In this document: piece after piece, positions 22,851-34,262 of the stretch
How the letters are laid out: the number at the start of each line of letters is the position of its first letter
Numbering within the stretch: position 1 is the stretch's first letter
From: Lunularia cruciata
Taxonomy: Eukaryota; Streptophyta; Marchantiopsida; Lunulariales; Lunulariaceae
Reading direction: 5' to 3'
Length of the DNA stretch: 64,000 nt
Assembly (NCBI GenBank): GCA_948567375.1
Contig: OX419762.1
Location: 25,002,608-25,066,607 of the forward strand
Notes under the pieces: model-generated
Database searches by the model: none
What the model was told of the DNA's origin: nothing
Seen by the model: the letters and a program-made list of their open reading frames with translations, nothing else
Translations under genes and position numbers: made by a program

Positions 22851-24440
22851 GCATCAATTTCAACTTTCAATGGTTCTATTACTTGGCCTGGTGATTTATT
22901 AGAGGGGAATGCCTATGCAGAGGATACTCTAGTACCAAAGGAGATCACTTGGATTTGGAGTACAAGTGAGATTGTTCCATCTACCTTGGATGTTCCATCA
23001 TGGACTTCAAAGGAGGCATTATAGCAAGCTTGGAGTGGAGCCTTTGTACCACTAGGAGACCAATGTGAGGATGAGCCTCTAGAGTTGATTACCTTGACAC
23101 CTTTGGATACCCCACTCATTGCTTGGTAGTATCCAATAGAGGTAGTATGTCTATTGGAGTTGTTGGTGGGATTAGCATTGGACTAACTACGGTACTATAG
23201 ACATGTATACAAGTACAAAGGTACTTTTATGTAGAGGAAGATGAGACTACTATGCAAGTCTCTCTACATCATGTCGCACACTTGGCCTATTGGTATCCTA
23301 AGTTACTACCAATGTCAACAGTCAAGGGTTACCAAAAGGCCTTATTCGACATTTCCTTGCTTGGGTGGCATGATCTAGAGAGACATGCCATCTGGTGATT
23401 TTTGGATGGCCATGTTAGGAACATACATGTGTTGGTTGAGGTTTGGGTCTTCAAGATCCCCATTTTGGTGTGTTTTAGGAGATTTTATGGATATTACAAC
23501 ATCTCTAGGTTCATCAATTTGTTTCTCTAGCTTACCTTTTGGAGAACATTCCTTTGATGGGTGATTCTTGCACTCTGGTGGTAGCAATTACACATTAGGT
23601 CCATTCTTGGATGGGACCTGCTGTGTTGTTAGATGTAGCCAGAGTGGGATCACAAGTTCATCATCTTTGTCTTTGGTGGACAAACCTCTTACCCAAAGAG
23701 GTTCTACAATACACTTATGATAGGATTCAACAACTAGATCATATCATTGTTGATGATATCTTGGATGTTGGGCATTAGTCCCAAATGGTGGTAGTGTCTG
23801 ATAGGTCACTTATGGCAATAGTGAACCTAGTTGGACAGCCCAAAGCCACTTTTCTTACACTTATGAGTTTCCCAAGCTCCCATGCTTTTTGAGAAGGAGG
23901 TCTTGGACTAGTTTGGGACTCATAGTTATAGCAATTGGTGGAGCCTAATGCTGACAAGACAGAGCAACAATGGATTTTTTCATCGGTATTGACACTATTC
24001 CAATAGTGTCAAAGGCATCCAAGCATCAAGTGCTAGGTCAAGCTATGGACTTGAACTGTTTGACCTAGATTGTGAGCCTTGGTTTGGTAGAGCTGCATAG
24101 GATGTGCTTGATAGGCATCACCACTTAGACACTTGTGAGCCTTGTGCCTATCAAGATGATTTAGGACATGTTGGGGGCAATGGACTGAGTGGACAAGGTA
24201 TTCTTGGGACACAACAAGTGGCTATTAGGGAGAGTGGTCTACTTGGAGTCCATCCAAGTGAACATGGTCTACTTGGATTACACCCTTGGTCTACTTGAGA
24301 TGCAACTAGAGGACGTATGGAGCTTGCAGCCAGAGTAGAGGGAGTTTTTTATATTGGGGTTGGGATCTCTAGTGCTTGAGAGCATGACACTATGGTTCCC
24401 AAGGGCCCATTGTAGCAGTAAGTAAGTACGTCTTCCACTC
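22851..24440 (+). other. gypsy-B protease-RT interval, no domain recognised
   Basis: About 1.6 kb between protease and RT. Parts can be read in frame as low-complexity or variable sequence, but I recognise no domain and stops are frequent. A short repeated theme around 24230-24300 (LLGVHPSEHGLLGLHPW) suggests a local duplication of a 27 bp unit. Probably non-conserved polyprotein linker plus decay. Confidence 0.4.
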
Positions 24441-25900
24441 TTATGATAGTTATAGAGGATACTTGGGAGCCAGATCTTGGATCCAAGCTTATAGGAGAAG
24501 AAAGACGAAGAGTTTGGAGGTTCTTGAGGAGCTACATGCATTGTTTTGCCTTCAATATGAAGGATTTGGATGCTCTAAAAGGACTTGGTATACGGATTGA
24601 GCTAACTAGCAATACGCCAGTTTTCCAATGTCCCTATCAATATAGTGACATGGAGAGAGCATTGATTTAGAGCCAGAGTATTGACCTTTTTGAGGTTGGT
24701 TTGGTAGAGATTTCACATACAGAGTATGCACTAGCTAAAGTGATGCCAACCAAGAAGGATATGCATGGCAACTACAGAGATAGGCATATATGTGGAGATT
24801 ACTATCCTATCAACCAACAAACTAAGGGTTGATTAGTATGTCATGCCTACACCAAAGGAGATCTTTGATGCAATTGGGCAGCAAAGGTCTTCACTACTTT
24901 AGATCTTCAAGCAAGATATCATTAGTTGCTAACTAAGGAGGAAGATAAATCTAAGAAAAAAATTTGGGTTATTGATCCTCATGGCAAGGATGTGTTATAT
25001 TAGTGAAGACTCTTACTATTTGATTAAAGAATGCTCCTATTGAGTTCTAGAGGGTCATGAATAGGATCGTAGCTAGATTGGATTTTGCTTGGTGTTATAC
25101 TGATGATATTTTGGTCTATAGCACTATTATGGAGGAGCATGAGAGACATTTGTTGGAGTTGTTTGAGAGGTTGAGATCTCATGGACTCAAATTAAACCTT
25201 GGGAAGTGTAGGTTCTTCCATGAGAAGGTTGAGTATTTGGGTCACACTATCTACCCCGGAGGACTTGGTGGTCAATGTACCAAGGTGGAGGCTATTGCAT
25301 GTATTCCTTGGCCTATGGATGTGAGTAGAGTGTGAGCATTCCTTGGGTTGGTAATTTTTATTGCCGCTATGTTAGAGAATTTAGTGCCATTGCCAAGGCC
25401 TTGACAAAGCTGACCAAGCTTTCACAGTAGTGGTGTTGGGGAGATGAGGAGGAGAGAGCTTTTGTAGAGCTCAAGGAGAGGTTGACATCTGCTCCTATTT
25501 TGAGGAGATTGATTAGAGGACGACCATTTCAGATTCACATTGATTGGAGTATGTTGGAGCTTGGAGCAGTGCTCACCCAGCATGATGATGAGGGGAAGGA
25601 GTTTGTGGTGGCCTATGTTAGTCACTCCAATGATTCAGTGGAGGTGAAGTAGAATTCATATGAGGGAGAGTCCTTGGCAGTAGTATGGGCAGTAGCACAT
25701 TTTTTATGTTACCTATTTGGTAACCCCCTTACTCTCATCATTGATCAATAGCCACTGAAGTGGTTGATGGAGTCCGACAAGATTTTAGGAAAGCTTGCAC
25801 AATGGGCTCTGATTTTATAGGAGTATGATTTCATAGTTATTCACAGACTTGGAGAGGTGAACCGTGATGCAGATGAGTTGAGTAGAAACCCATGTCCAAG
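24440..25900 (+). pseudogene. Reverse transcriptase and RNaseH of gypsy-B
   Basis: The frame opens near 24443 with VIEDTWEPDLG and RVWRFLRSYMHCFAFNMKDL, then a glycine/proline junction (FQCPYQYSDMER) that precedes RT. RT pieces include KVMPTKKDMHGNYR (24740-24800), TTLDLQARYH (24900) and the catalytic region at 25085-25110, where CYTDDILVYS carries the Asp pair. Then come LNLGKCRFFHEKVEYLGHTI and, past a frameshift at about 25330, the RNaseH domain (FQIHIDWSMLELGAVLTQHD, SYEGESLAVVWAVAHFLCYL, NRDADELSRNP) ending at 25890. In RNaseH the usual HTD is HID. Stops and shifts kill it. Confidence 0.8.
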
Positions 25901-26089
25901 CCACCAAGATCAGACTAGAGCACATTATCATAGTGACATAAATGAGGAGATGGTACAAGGTTGGCATGCATCTACCTTTCTCTATATATTTTGAGGCTTT
26001 GGTGATATATTTCTCAATGCATACAAGAGGAGTTATTGAGGTCACAAATCCAAAGAGTGGAGAAAATGCTACAGTTTAGCGAGACATTC

Positions 26090-27330
26090 ATGATGATGTC
26101 TAAGTGATGGACTATCTTTGCACTTGTGTTGTGGGTGGCACAATTGGGGCCAAGGAGAGAGACCAAGTTCTGCAACGGGCTTGATGGTTCAGATTGGAGT
26201 GCAAGTACCTTCTTTGTGTATGGGAGGATGGTAGAGTGAGAGTAGTACCACTTCCATATTAGAGACCATAATTGGTCTGTCATGCTCATGAGGAGCTAAG
26301 ACATTTGGAGTAAAGCATACATATAGCTTACTCTAGAGTCATTATTGGTTGCACGGTATGCAGACCAATATATAGTAGTTTGTTGTTAGAAGTGTGGTTT
26401 GTGACCAAGTTAGAGCATCATTTAATGCTCCTACGCCATAGTTACACCCATTACCTATCATGGGATTGGGTTACCGCTGGAGTTTGAACTTTGCTGAACC
26501 TTTACCATGGACTATGAGACATCATTGGTATGTTTTGGTGATGGTGGAGCACTTCTCCACGTGGATTAAGTTAGGTAGCACTTCTTCACAAGTCCAATGA
26601 AGAGACAACTTACTTGTTCTTGGATTGGGTTCTTAGTCATTTTGGTGCACCAGTTGAGGTTTTGACTGATTAGGGTATAGAGTTCTTGGGAGAGTTTCAG
26701 GTCTTGTGTGACAAGGCTTTGATTGATCATTGTAGTACCTCTTGAGATCACCTTGAGGTAGATGGCTTAGTAGAGAGAGTGGTTCAAACAGTGAAGAGAG
26801 GATTAAGGAAGTTTGGTTTGTAGAGAGACCACTTGGGAGATTGTGATATCTAGCTACCTTGGTTGGCCATGGGCTATCAGTTCAGCTAGCAAGCCTCCTT
26901 AGCATCCTTCTTTCCTTACTTTCTACTCTATGACAAGATCCAAATTTACCTACAGCCATTTGTCAAGATGCTATTGTAGTTTTGGACTTGGGTGATTCAG
27001 ATATATGGATGAGTGCAGGTTCTCAACGGGCAGAGATGTTTCAGAGAGTTATACCAATGGTCTTTGAGAAATTGGCCATTGCTCAACATAACAATACCTT
27101 ATGATATGCTACCATTCAAGGAGGAGGTTATAGATCCTCAATCCATTGATTTCATCTAGGTGACTATGTATATCTACAACAGACAACATCAACAACTCTT
27201 GATGTTTCCATTTTACCGCACTATCTTGAGAGTGCATGAGGTTTTGCCATCTAGAGTCCTTGTGTTAGAAGGACGTGATGGTGTTGTTTGGAAGGATCAT
27301 GTGGACCATGCCACCTCCCAAACATTGATG
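26090..27330 (+). pseudogene. Integrase of gypsy-B
   Basis: After a short connection (ECKYLLCVWEDGRVRVVPLP at about 26190-26260), an integrase zinc-finger remnant is visible as LVCHAHEELRH near 26275-26310. The core reads RHHWYVLVMVEHFSTWIKL (26515-26570), then ETTYLFLDWVLSHFGAPVEV and LTDxGIEFLGEF (26600-26700), then DGLVERVVQTVKRGLRKF (26760-26820). This carries the second Asp and the region of the catalytic Glu (here LVERVVQT, where family members have AER). A C-terminal part (HRYVSTTTSTTLDVS-like, then GRDGVVWKDHVDHATSQ near 27270) follows in another frame. Broken by several stops. Confidence 0.7.
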
Positions 27331-27670
27331 GTTCTATGGACCCATGCTTGGAACTTGTATGTGCAAGCGTGCGGTGTATGTTATGCGGCTCTTCTAGTGA
27401 GCTGCTATTCTGTTAGTATGTGATAGTTATTCAAGAGGATGGCATATGGCGTGTATGACTCCTCCCTTCATGGTGGTTCCTCAAGGACAGTGGTTATGTC
27501 CTAGATGCACTTGACCTATAGTTGGTTCATCCTTTATATGGTATAGATTGCATACATGCAATTAACAATGGGACTTGATAATACTTGCCCACCATAGGGT
27601 ATACTATATACTTGGAGTAGATGGCTATTTGGAGTTAGAGGGAGCTAACTGCCAACTAGGGGGCCAATTT

Positions 27671-28226
27671 TGGCACTTTAGAGTTCATGTTTGACTTATG
27701 TATGAGTTGTGCTTCTACAATGGGTGATGTTGACAGTGATGTATGTTGTGAGGCAATGTGTATATACACAAAAATTGTCATAACATTTTGTGCTTTGCAT
27801 CTAGATGACTCAAACACTAGTATAGCAATGATAGTAGTTAGAGGTATTTTGGTGGTTACTCATAGACTACTTTCTAATGGTCAGATTTTGTGTTCAAGGT
27901 ACTAACTACATGGTGGGGCTCACCGTCACTTGCACCATTTGCAATGTTGGGTGTGTTGTCAGCGGGACCATTGGGGTGAGATCTAGGTCAAAATCAGGCA
28001 TATACCCTGGGAGTGCAGCTCTAGAGAGCTCACTTCTCTATTGTTGAGCCTTTGAGTTCTTAGCTAGAGTGGATAGAAAGCCAGCAAGCATCACTTGGAG
28101 TCTCTTAGCTAGAAGGGGTGTGGTTTGACTGTAACCAGTGCCCAATTGTTTGTAGATTATTGAGTGATAGATCAAGTATTGATCTGATTGAGTGTGATTT
28201 GAGTTGTGTAGACAAACTGATTATTG
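27671..28226 (+). repeat. 3' LTR of gypsy-B (556 bp)
   Basis: A G-rich tract (CTAGGGGGCC, near 27656) precedes TGGCACTTTAGAGTTC at 27671. The end is set where the same start sequence recurs (TGGCACTCCATG at 28227). The right part matches the partial 5' LTR at 15545-15718. The terminal CA expected of an LTR is not visible (ATTATTG), which may be mutation. Confidence 0.55.
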
Positions 28227-28322
28227 TGGCACTCCATGTATGACTTATGTGTGAGTTTTGCGTCTATAGTGGGTGATATAGACAACAAAGTATTTTGTGT
28301 AGTGATGTGTATATGCACGAAA
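28227..28322 (+). repeat. Head of a second gypsy-B LTR in direct tandem
   Basis: These 96 bp repeat the first roughly 110 bp of the LTR at 27671-27783. Shared words are TGACTTATGTNTGAGTT, GGGTGAT and ATGTGTATATNCAC. It stops at about 28322, where minus-strand Long-U3 LTR sequence begins. Confidence 0.6.
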
Positions 28323-30200
28323 AAGGACATATGATCTTCAATAGGTATGCTACTCTAGTGTACTCACCTTCATTGTTTTCTCTGTCTTTGGCTTTGGTTG
28401 GCACTTTTTCAACTGGTGCCTTATCCCAAAGTTGTGATCTTTGTACCTTCAATGTCACTCCTTTTGAGCTTTCCTCCTCCTCTTTGATTTTGCTTGGACC
28501 TAGTGTTGCAACCTGCACACTCCTCTTTGATATTTCTACCCTTGGAAACACCAAGGTTGGCTCTTTTGCTTGTTCTTCCTCCAACTCTACTACAAGTAAC
28601 TCCAAATAGGATGCATCTCCTCCTTCCATATGGTCAATTGCAACATGGAACTCCTCATCTTCTTCTCCCACCACTTTATCCACCAATTGTTGGACTTTGG
28701 GTTCTCCTTCACTCTCACTACTTGACTCCTTACTTTGCAATATGAGCTCTTCTTTTGCTCTTGAGTCTTCACACTTTGACTTGGCTTCTCCTTTTGATTC
28801 TTCCTCTGATGAATGGCTCTTCACCTTGCCATCTTTGGCTTTGGATTCAGCCTCCTCATCTTCTGGGGCTACAACAACAATAATTCTCTTTGGGTCTAAC
28901 CCTCTTCCTTGGCCTTAAGATTTCCACTAACACTATCTTCTCTTCTCATTTTGGATGTAGTAGTCATAATCTTCACATACTTGTCTTATATAGTATTGCT
29001 TGTCTGTATCTACTACTCATCATAAATTGGGGTGAAAATAAGAAACCCTCCTTTATTTCTCCTTCATGCTAAGTAGATTCAATGTGAAGTAGAATAGGCT
29101 ATGAAAGGTACAAAGTAATAGAGTTGTAGGTCCATTCTCCAACTATGAATCATTTAATCTACTCTCTATTGAAAACACTTTGCCTAGTTCACCACTTCTC
29201 CTACAAACATCTGGTGGAAAAACACAACCTATTGCTTTGTAACATAGGTGGTTTGCTCTAGCTTGAACATGGCCATCATTATGCTGACTATACCCCTTTG
29301 TATCGGGTCCCTATAGCTATTCACCTTGTACCCATTCTGGGTTCAAGGAGCACTGAAAGAATTCCTCACCTTGGCTGTTTCTTTTGAAGAATCACATTTC
29401 TTATAAAAGGTAACTCTTCCTACCTCTCTTGCTTCTCTTCCAAATACTAATTTCCAATCTGACTTAATCCATTGAGCTGGATTTCCTTATTTTCTCTTTG
29501 TCTTGGGATTGTCTTTGCAATTGCTGGTAGCAATTTCAGCCATGAACCCTTGAAAGCTCAAATTCCAATTCCATCCTAGAAAAGTGATACAAAGTCTACT
29601 CAATTACATGTCTAATCTGCAAATTGCAATTTTTCTCACCAAACTTTGCTTATTACCCTTTGGTGGCATTGTTTGCTTTCTCACTCTTGGTCTCTAAAAG
29701 ATCAAACCTTCCCCAAAACCCCATGATCCTAACTCCTTCGGGACAACTATTGAGAGGCAGGGTATATCTTTATGACATTTCAAAACTCCCTCAATGAAGT
29801 CTCAATCTTATAGTTTTTTGTTGCATGTTCATTCTTCAGTCAATCTTCAATTGACATGCAAATTCTTCATGTATGTTTTTTGTCACTCTCAATGTCATCT
29901 TGATGTGAAGTAGCCATTTTCTTAACATGTACTTCCTTGATTGGGTAGACCCAAGGAAAAATTGTTGTAAGTTCTTTGGATCGGGTTGTGCATCTTAATG
30001 CAGAGTATCCCTACCTTGGGTCTATGCTTCCATAAGTCCAACCTGAGTCCTTTGAAATCTAACCCAAGGTTGACTTCTTTGGGTCTATGCCAAACACACA
30101 AATCTTCTCTTTTCTTCTTTGTTGAGCTTCAATCCTCTTCAACAATACACTTCTTCTTTAGAACTCATCAAAAACAAAACAAAAAATTTAGTCCTCCATG
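28323..30200 (-). repeat. Partial Long-U3 LTR (minus strand) with LTR-encoded frame
   Basis: Reading leftward from about 30200, the T-rich LTR head (TTTTGTTTTGTTTTTGATGA) is followed by CCCAAAGT-type words and then the LTR-encoded frame. Recognisable frame pieces are the domain core (29190-29600, for example the SYRDPIQRG region near 29310) and the acidic part at 28264-28824 (HSSEEESKGEAKSK, SSESEGEPKVQQ). The LTR stops at about 28323, early in the coiled-coil part, so its second half is lost. The exact LTR start is blurred by mutation. Adjacent on its upstream side is the RT scrap 30215-31345. Confidence 0.65.
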
Positions 30201-30214
30201 AGATTTTTTGACTT

Positions 30215-31345
30215 CACATTACTCTTATTACTACAAATAACTCTTATTTGCGTATACATGGAAAGGTCTGTTTCAATCCAAGGCCCTAATTATTGGTGCT
30301 TCCACTAACTTTTTTTTCAAGGTAAGGATGTCATCTCTTGTTCCTTTTTCTATAGGTAGCATTATGACTTCTTTAGTAATTTTGTCAAAGTAGCAGCAAA
30401 GATTTCATAATTGGCAACAAACCTCCTATAATAACCAACATGCCCCAGAAAGGATCAAAGTTCTTGGATATTTTTAGGTGATGACCTTTACTTTCTCCAT
30501 ATCTGCCTGAATTTCTCTCCCCAGAACTTAATGACCTAATAAGATTCCTTCCTTTATGACAAAGAAGCATTTTGAAAGGTATAAGGATAGTCTAGTGCTT
30601 CTACAACATTCAAGTGTACTCCAAAGGTATACCAAGTAATCCTTACTTTGTCTAAATACACAAAAGTCATCTATAAAGACATCCAAATATTTCTAGAGGA
30701 AGTCCTTGAATATAATATTCATCATTCTTTGGAATGTTGTTGGAGCATTACATAAGCCAAAGGGCCTCAGATTATAGGTGAAAATACCCCAATCTATTTT
30801 AAAGGTTGTTTTATCTTTATCCTCTTCTTGGATAAATACTTGATTATACTTAGAAAAAACCATCTAGAAAACTATAACAAGTACGCCCCACCAATTGATC
30901 CAATATTGCATTTGTAAAAGGCAAGGGATGATGGTCTTTCTTGGTAACAACATTAAGTTTCTTGAAATCTTGGCATATTTGGATTTGTTTGGTCTTCTTC
31001 TTAGGCACAATGAAAATGGGTGGCACCCATTCATTGCTTAAAACAAGAAAGATTATGCCGGCTCTAAGATACTTATTAATCTCATCCTTAACTAGCAAGG
31101 AATACTTAGGTTTCAAGCAATAATATATTTTTCATAAGGAGGTCTCCTTTGACTAGATCAACTAATGTTCCCTAAATATTTTAAGGAATATTTGGCCGAT
31201 ACTCCAAGCAACATATGTCTTGGAATTCTGAAAATAACAAGGCATACTCCTCATACTCTTCTAAGGAGACATACTTGAAGATTTTGAATACCTTTCCGTT
31301 AGACAAGACTACATCTTGATAGTTGTTTGGATTTATGATTCCCTC
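30215..31345 (-). pseudogene. Reverse transcriptase scrap of a Long-U3 element
   Basis: Minus-strand reading from 31345 gives the linker INPNNYQDVVLSNGK, which parallels 9890-9930 of the reference copy. Next come the RT pieces at 30850-31116 (KYSLLVKDEINKYLRAGIIF, FIVPKKKTK, NVVTKKDHHPLPFTNAILDQ). The catalytic motif KYLDVFIDDFCVF is at about 30652-30690 with both Asp present. The tail reaches KKLVEAPIIRALDW, the RNaseH entry, near 30230. RNaseH and integrase are missing. Stops and frameshifts occur between pieces. The piece sits between two truncated LTR copies, so it is a deletion product. Confidence 0.8.
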
Positions 31346-33556
31346 CTAACTGAGCAGATTTTGCCAATATTCCTCTTCTTTGGTGCCACTTACAGCAATA
31401 CCTCTGCACCTTCAAAGTCATCTATTCCAAGCTCTCTTCATCTTCCTTCACTTGGCTCAGACCTGCTAGTGTAGCCTAAAATCCTCTCTTTGACCTTACT
31501 CCTTTTTGGACCACTTTCTTTGGTTCTTTGTCCATCTCATTTGTAGGTAATTCCAAACAAGGAGCATCTCCACCTTCCATCCAATCAATCACCGCATGGA
31601 ACTCCTCATCATCTTCTCCCATCCTTGTATCCATTGGTTGTTGGACATAGGGCTCACCTTCACTCTCATTGCTAGACTCCTCACTTGCAATGCAAGTTCT
31701 TCTTCTTCTAAGCCTTCTCCCTTAGACTCTCTCTCACCTTTGAACTTTGTTCCCAAAGATAAGTCTATCTCTGCTACCTTGCTTCTTGGGTCTTTTTGTC
31801 TTTCTTGGTGGAAGAAGTAACACTACTCCTTTGGGTTTAGTTTGCTTCTTTGTCTTTGGACTTCTTTCCTCCATGATCTTCTTTTGTCTTGTCTTGGCAA
31901 AATGTTCATTGCTAGACCAAAGTTGAAAGATATATCATTGCTCCTCGTCATCCGCTTCAAGACACAAATTGGGATGGAAATGTGAGACCATTTGATGCTT
32001 CTCCTCCATTGTTAGCAGGTTTAGCCCAAGGAAAAAATGTGCTACAAATGGTACGAAGTAGTGAGGTTGCATATTTTTTCTCTAGTTAACAATAATTTGC
32101 CTTGTCCCTTGTAAGAAGTACTTCACCCAATTCACCTTCTCTCCTATGAACATTTGGTAGAAGAACACCGCTTGCTATATGTTTACATATGTCATTTGCT
32201 CTAGCTTCAACATTGCCATAAGTGCCCCAATAATTCTTTGCTTTATTGGGTCCCAATAGGATTCTACCTTGTAGCCATTGTTGGTCCGTGAAGTGAAGAA
32301 CAAATTTCTTATTTTTGCAATCTCTTTTGATGCTTCACATTTCCAATGGAAGGTGACCCCAACAATGCTTTGCTTTATTGCATCTCTTGCTTCCTTCCCC
32401 AAGACTAACTTCTAATCTGACTTGGCCCATCAAGCCGGATTCCCTCTCTTCCCCATTACTTTGGAGCCTTCTTCACAATTGCTAATAGCTATCTCTACCA
32501 TGAAACTTGGAAAGCTAACATTCCAATTCTAGGTCAAAAATGTAATGCAAAGTCTACTTTGGACCTCAACTACATCTAGTCTTTGAATTGTGAGACTCCT
32601 CATTGTGAGTGAGGAGCTCTTCTTCTTTGCCATTATCTGCTCATGGGTTCCTCAGAGTTGGAAAACTATCTCCTCTCCTAGATGCAAAACTCTAACCTTC
32701 TGGATTTGAGAAAATTTCACTCTTGATTGGATTTATGACGTGCATTCCTGCAGGACAGCTACTGTGACAACCCGGCAAATATCACTTTTGCGGTAATCGG
32801 GTAAGTAAAGTTTGTTCCCGCAGAGATACAAGTCAGAATTGGTCAAATACGAAGCAAAGTAACAATTTCAGTTCTTCTTGGTTGCGTCTTTAATCTCTCA
32901 GGTAGAAACCACACCCAAAAGAGAGTAACAAGCACTGATTCGCAGTCTCGTCACAAATTCACACTCCTTAATCACAACTCCTTCAATTCTTTCCAAACAA
33001 TCTTGATTGTGATGATTCAGGCTCTCCCGAAAATGGCACTTCACTGCAAAACGACTTCGCCTCAAAATTGTGTTCCACCCCTCCACTGAAGGCACAACTT
33101 CCTCGATCAAAATTGCTTCACATCAATCTCGCATTGCACTCACAAATGCAGAATACTACCAACACTACAATTCCTCTCAAATCTGTCAAGGCATTGCTTC
33201 GATTGCACTTCACTAAGGATCAAACACACAGAATGAAGATCAAGGCTATGGAATCCAACATCCAACAAGCACTCTGACTTGCACTTCGAATTTCTCCAAA
33301 CATTCACAAACACAATCACAAAATTGATACTCGGAATCAAGCTCAAGCGACGAGCACTGCTTCACAGCACTTTGCTTTATCTATTCTCAGAAATAATGAG
33401 CACTGAACAAGATTTCTCTGCAAATGCCACTCTTAAATAGTGAAGCAATCGACAATTCTAACAACTATACCGTTTCTACAACAACTGTTCTAACCTGTAA
33501 ATCCGAAATGACAATGCAACCTTTCATATCTGCCTCTTCAAATCTCAAATTGGTTA

Positions 33557-33871
33557 CTAATCCAATCCGATGTCTACTTCTTCCTCGGCTTTCAAACCCA
33601 AACACGAAGTAATCTTACTTCCTACTACATTTTCCTCGGGTTTCACAACTCCTAATTCTTCCACTAATTCTAACATTTCTCCTTCCTGATATGAAATTCC
33701 TATCATAGTTAAGCCTTCTAAATCTTTATCTCTCGACCCACTCTTCTCTAAAGTGTCAAATGTCAAATCTGAAGACTCTTGCACTCCTATCTCTCTTACC
33801 TCGGGTTTAACTACTATCAATTCCTTTACTAATTCTTTTGTGTCATCATCAAGAATTGTAATTGAAAGCAT
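33557..33871 (-). pseudogene. C-terminal piece of the LTR-encoded frame (short LTR copy)
   Basis: This 104-codon open stretch reads KELVKELIVVKPEVREIGVQ, then DTLEKSGSRDKDLEGL, and ends AEEEVDIGLD plus stop. It is collinear with 3756-4091 and with the end of the long frame at 51990-52252. Keeping the same stop in both LTR subtypes argues that the frame was once translated. The upstream part seen in long LTRs is absent. Confidence 0.6.
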
Positions 33872-34174
33872 GGGTACACTATCTACACCTTCAATTTGTA
33901 ACTCATTTTCCCCTAATCACTCATGTTACTAACCCGAAGACACTTACTGTCTGATCTTGCACTTCCGGTTTATTCACTACTGTTATTTCTCCTTCAATTT
34001 CTATCATATCTTCAATCAGAATTGAAATTGAAGTCATAGGTATCCTAACTATCTTCTTTCCCTACTCTAACTTCCTCTGATCCCTTTGGTAAAACTCCCA
34101 AAAACACCTTCACTACAGTCCGAGGTCTGGCTACCTCTGATTTAGTCATCTTCATCTTGAGGCAAAGTCTTTAG

Positions 34175-34262
34175 ACCCGAAGTCATGTAAACTCGAAGTA
34201 CGAAGTATGAAGTCCGAAGTACGAAGTCACATTGACCCGAAGACACTTTGACCCAAAGTACA
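34175..34262. repeat. CGAAGTA/CGAAGTC tandem array in short LTR
   Basis: Imperfect 9-11 bp units of the form (A/T)CGAAGT(A/C) recur at least five times, ending in CCCAAAGT words. It corresponds to the more decayed array at 4364-4475 in the other short LTR, where CGAAGT has mostly become CAAAGT or TGAAGT. Confidence 0.6.

Larger units (their letters stand above)
20437..28226 (+). mobile_element. gypsy-B LTR retrotransposon, internal region and 3' LTR
   Basis: The element continues here after the solo LTR insertion. In order it has gag (20474-21560), protease (22440-22850), a poorly readable linker (22850-24430), RT-RNaseH (24440-25900), integrase (26090-27330), a purine-rich tract near 27655 and an LTR at 27671-28226. 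Order PR-RT-RH-IN marks Ty3/gypsy. Its protein wording and 0.56 kb LTR differ from the Long-U3 family. Every domain contains stops, mainly TAG and TGA, but long stretches stay in one frame, so decay is largely by base substitution. Confidence 0.8.

Noticed and set aside
28295-28918. Plus-strand frames rich in Ser/Leu in 28.3-28.9 kb
   Set aside because: They are antisense to the acidic part of the minus-strand LTR-encoded frame.
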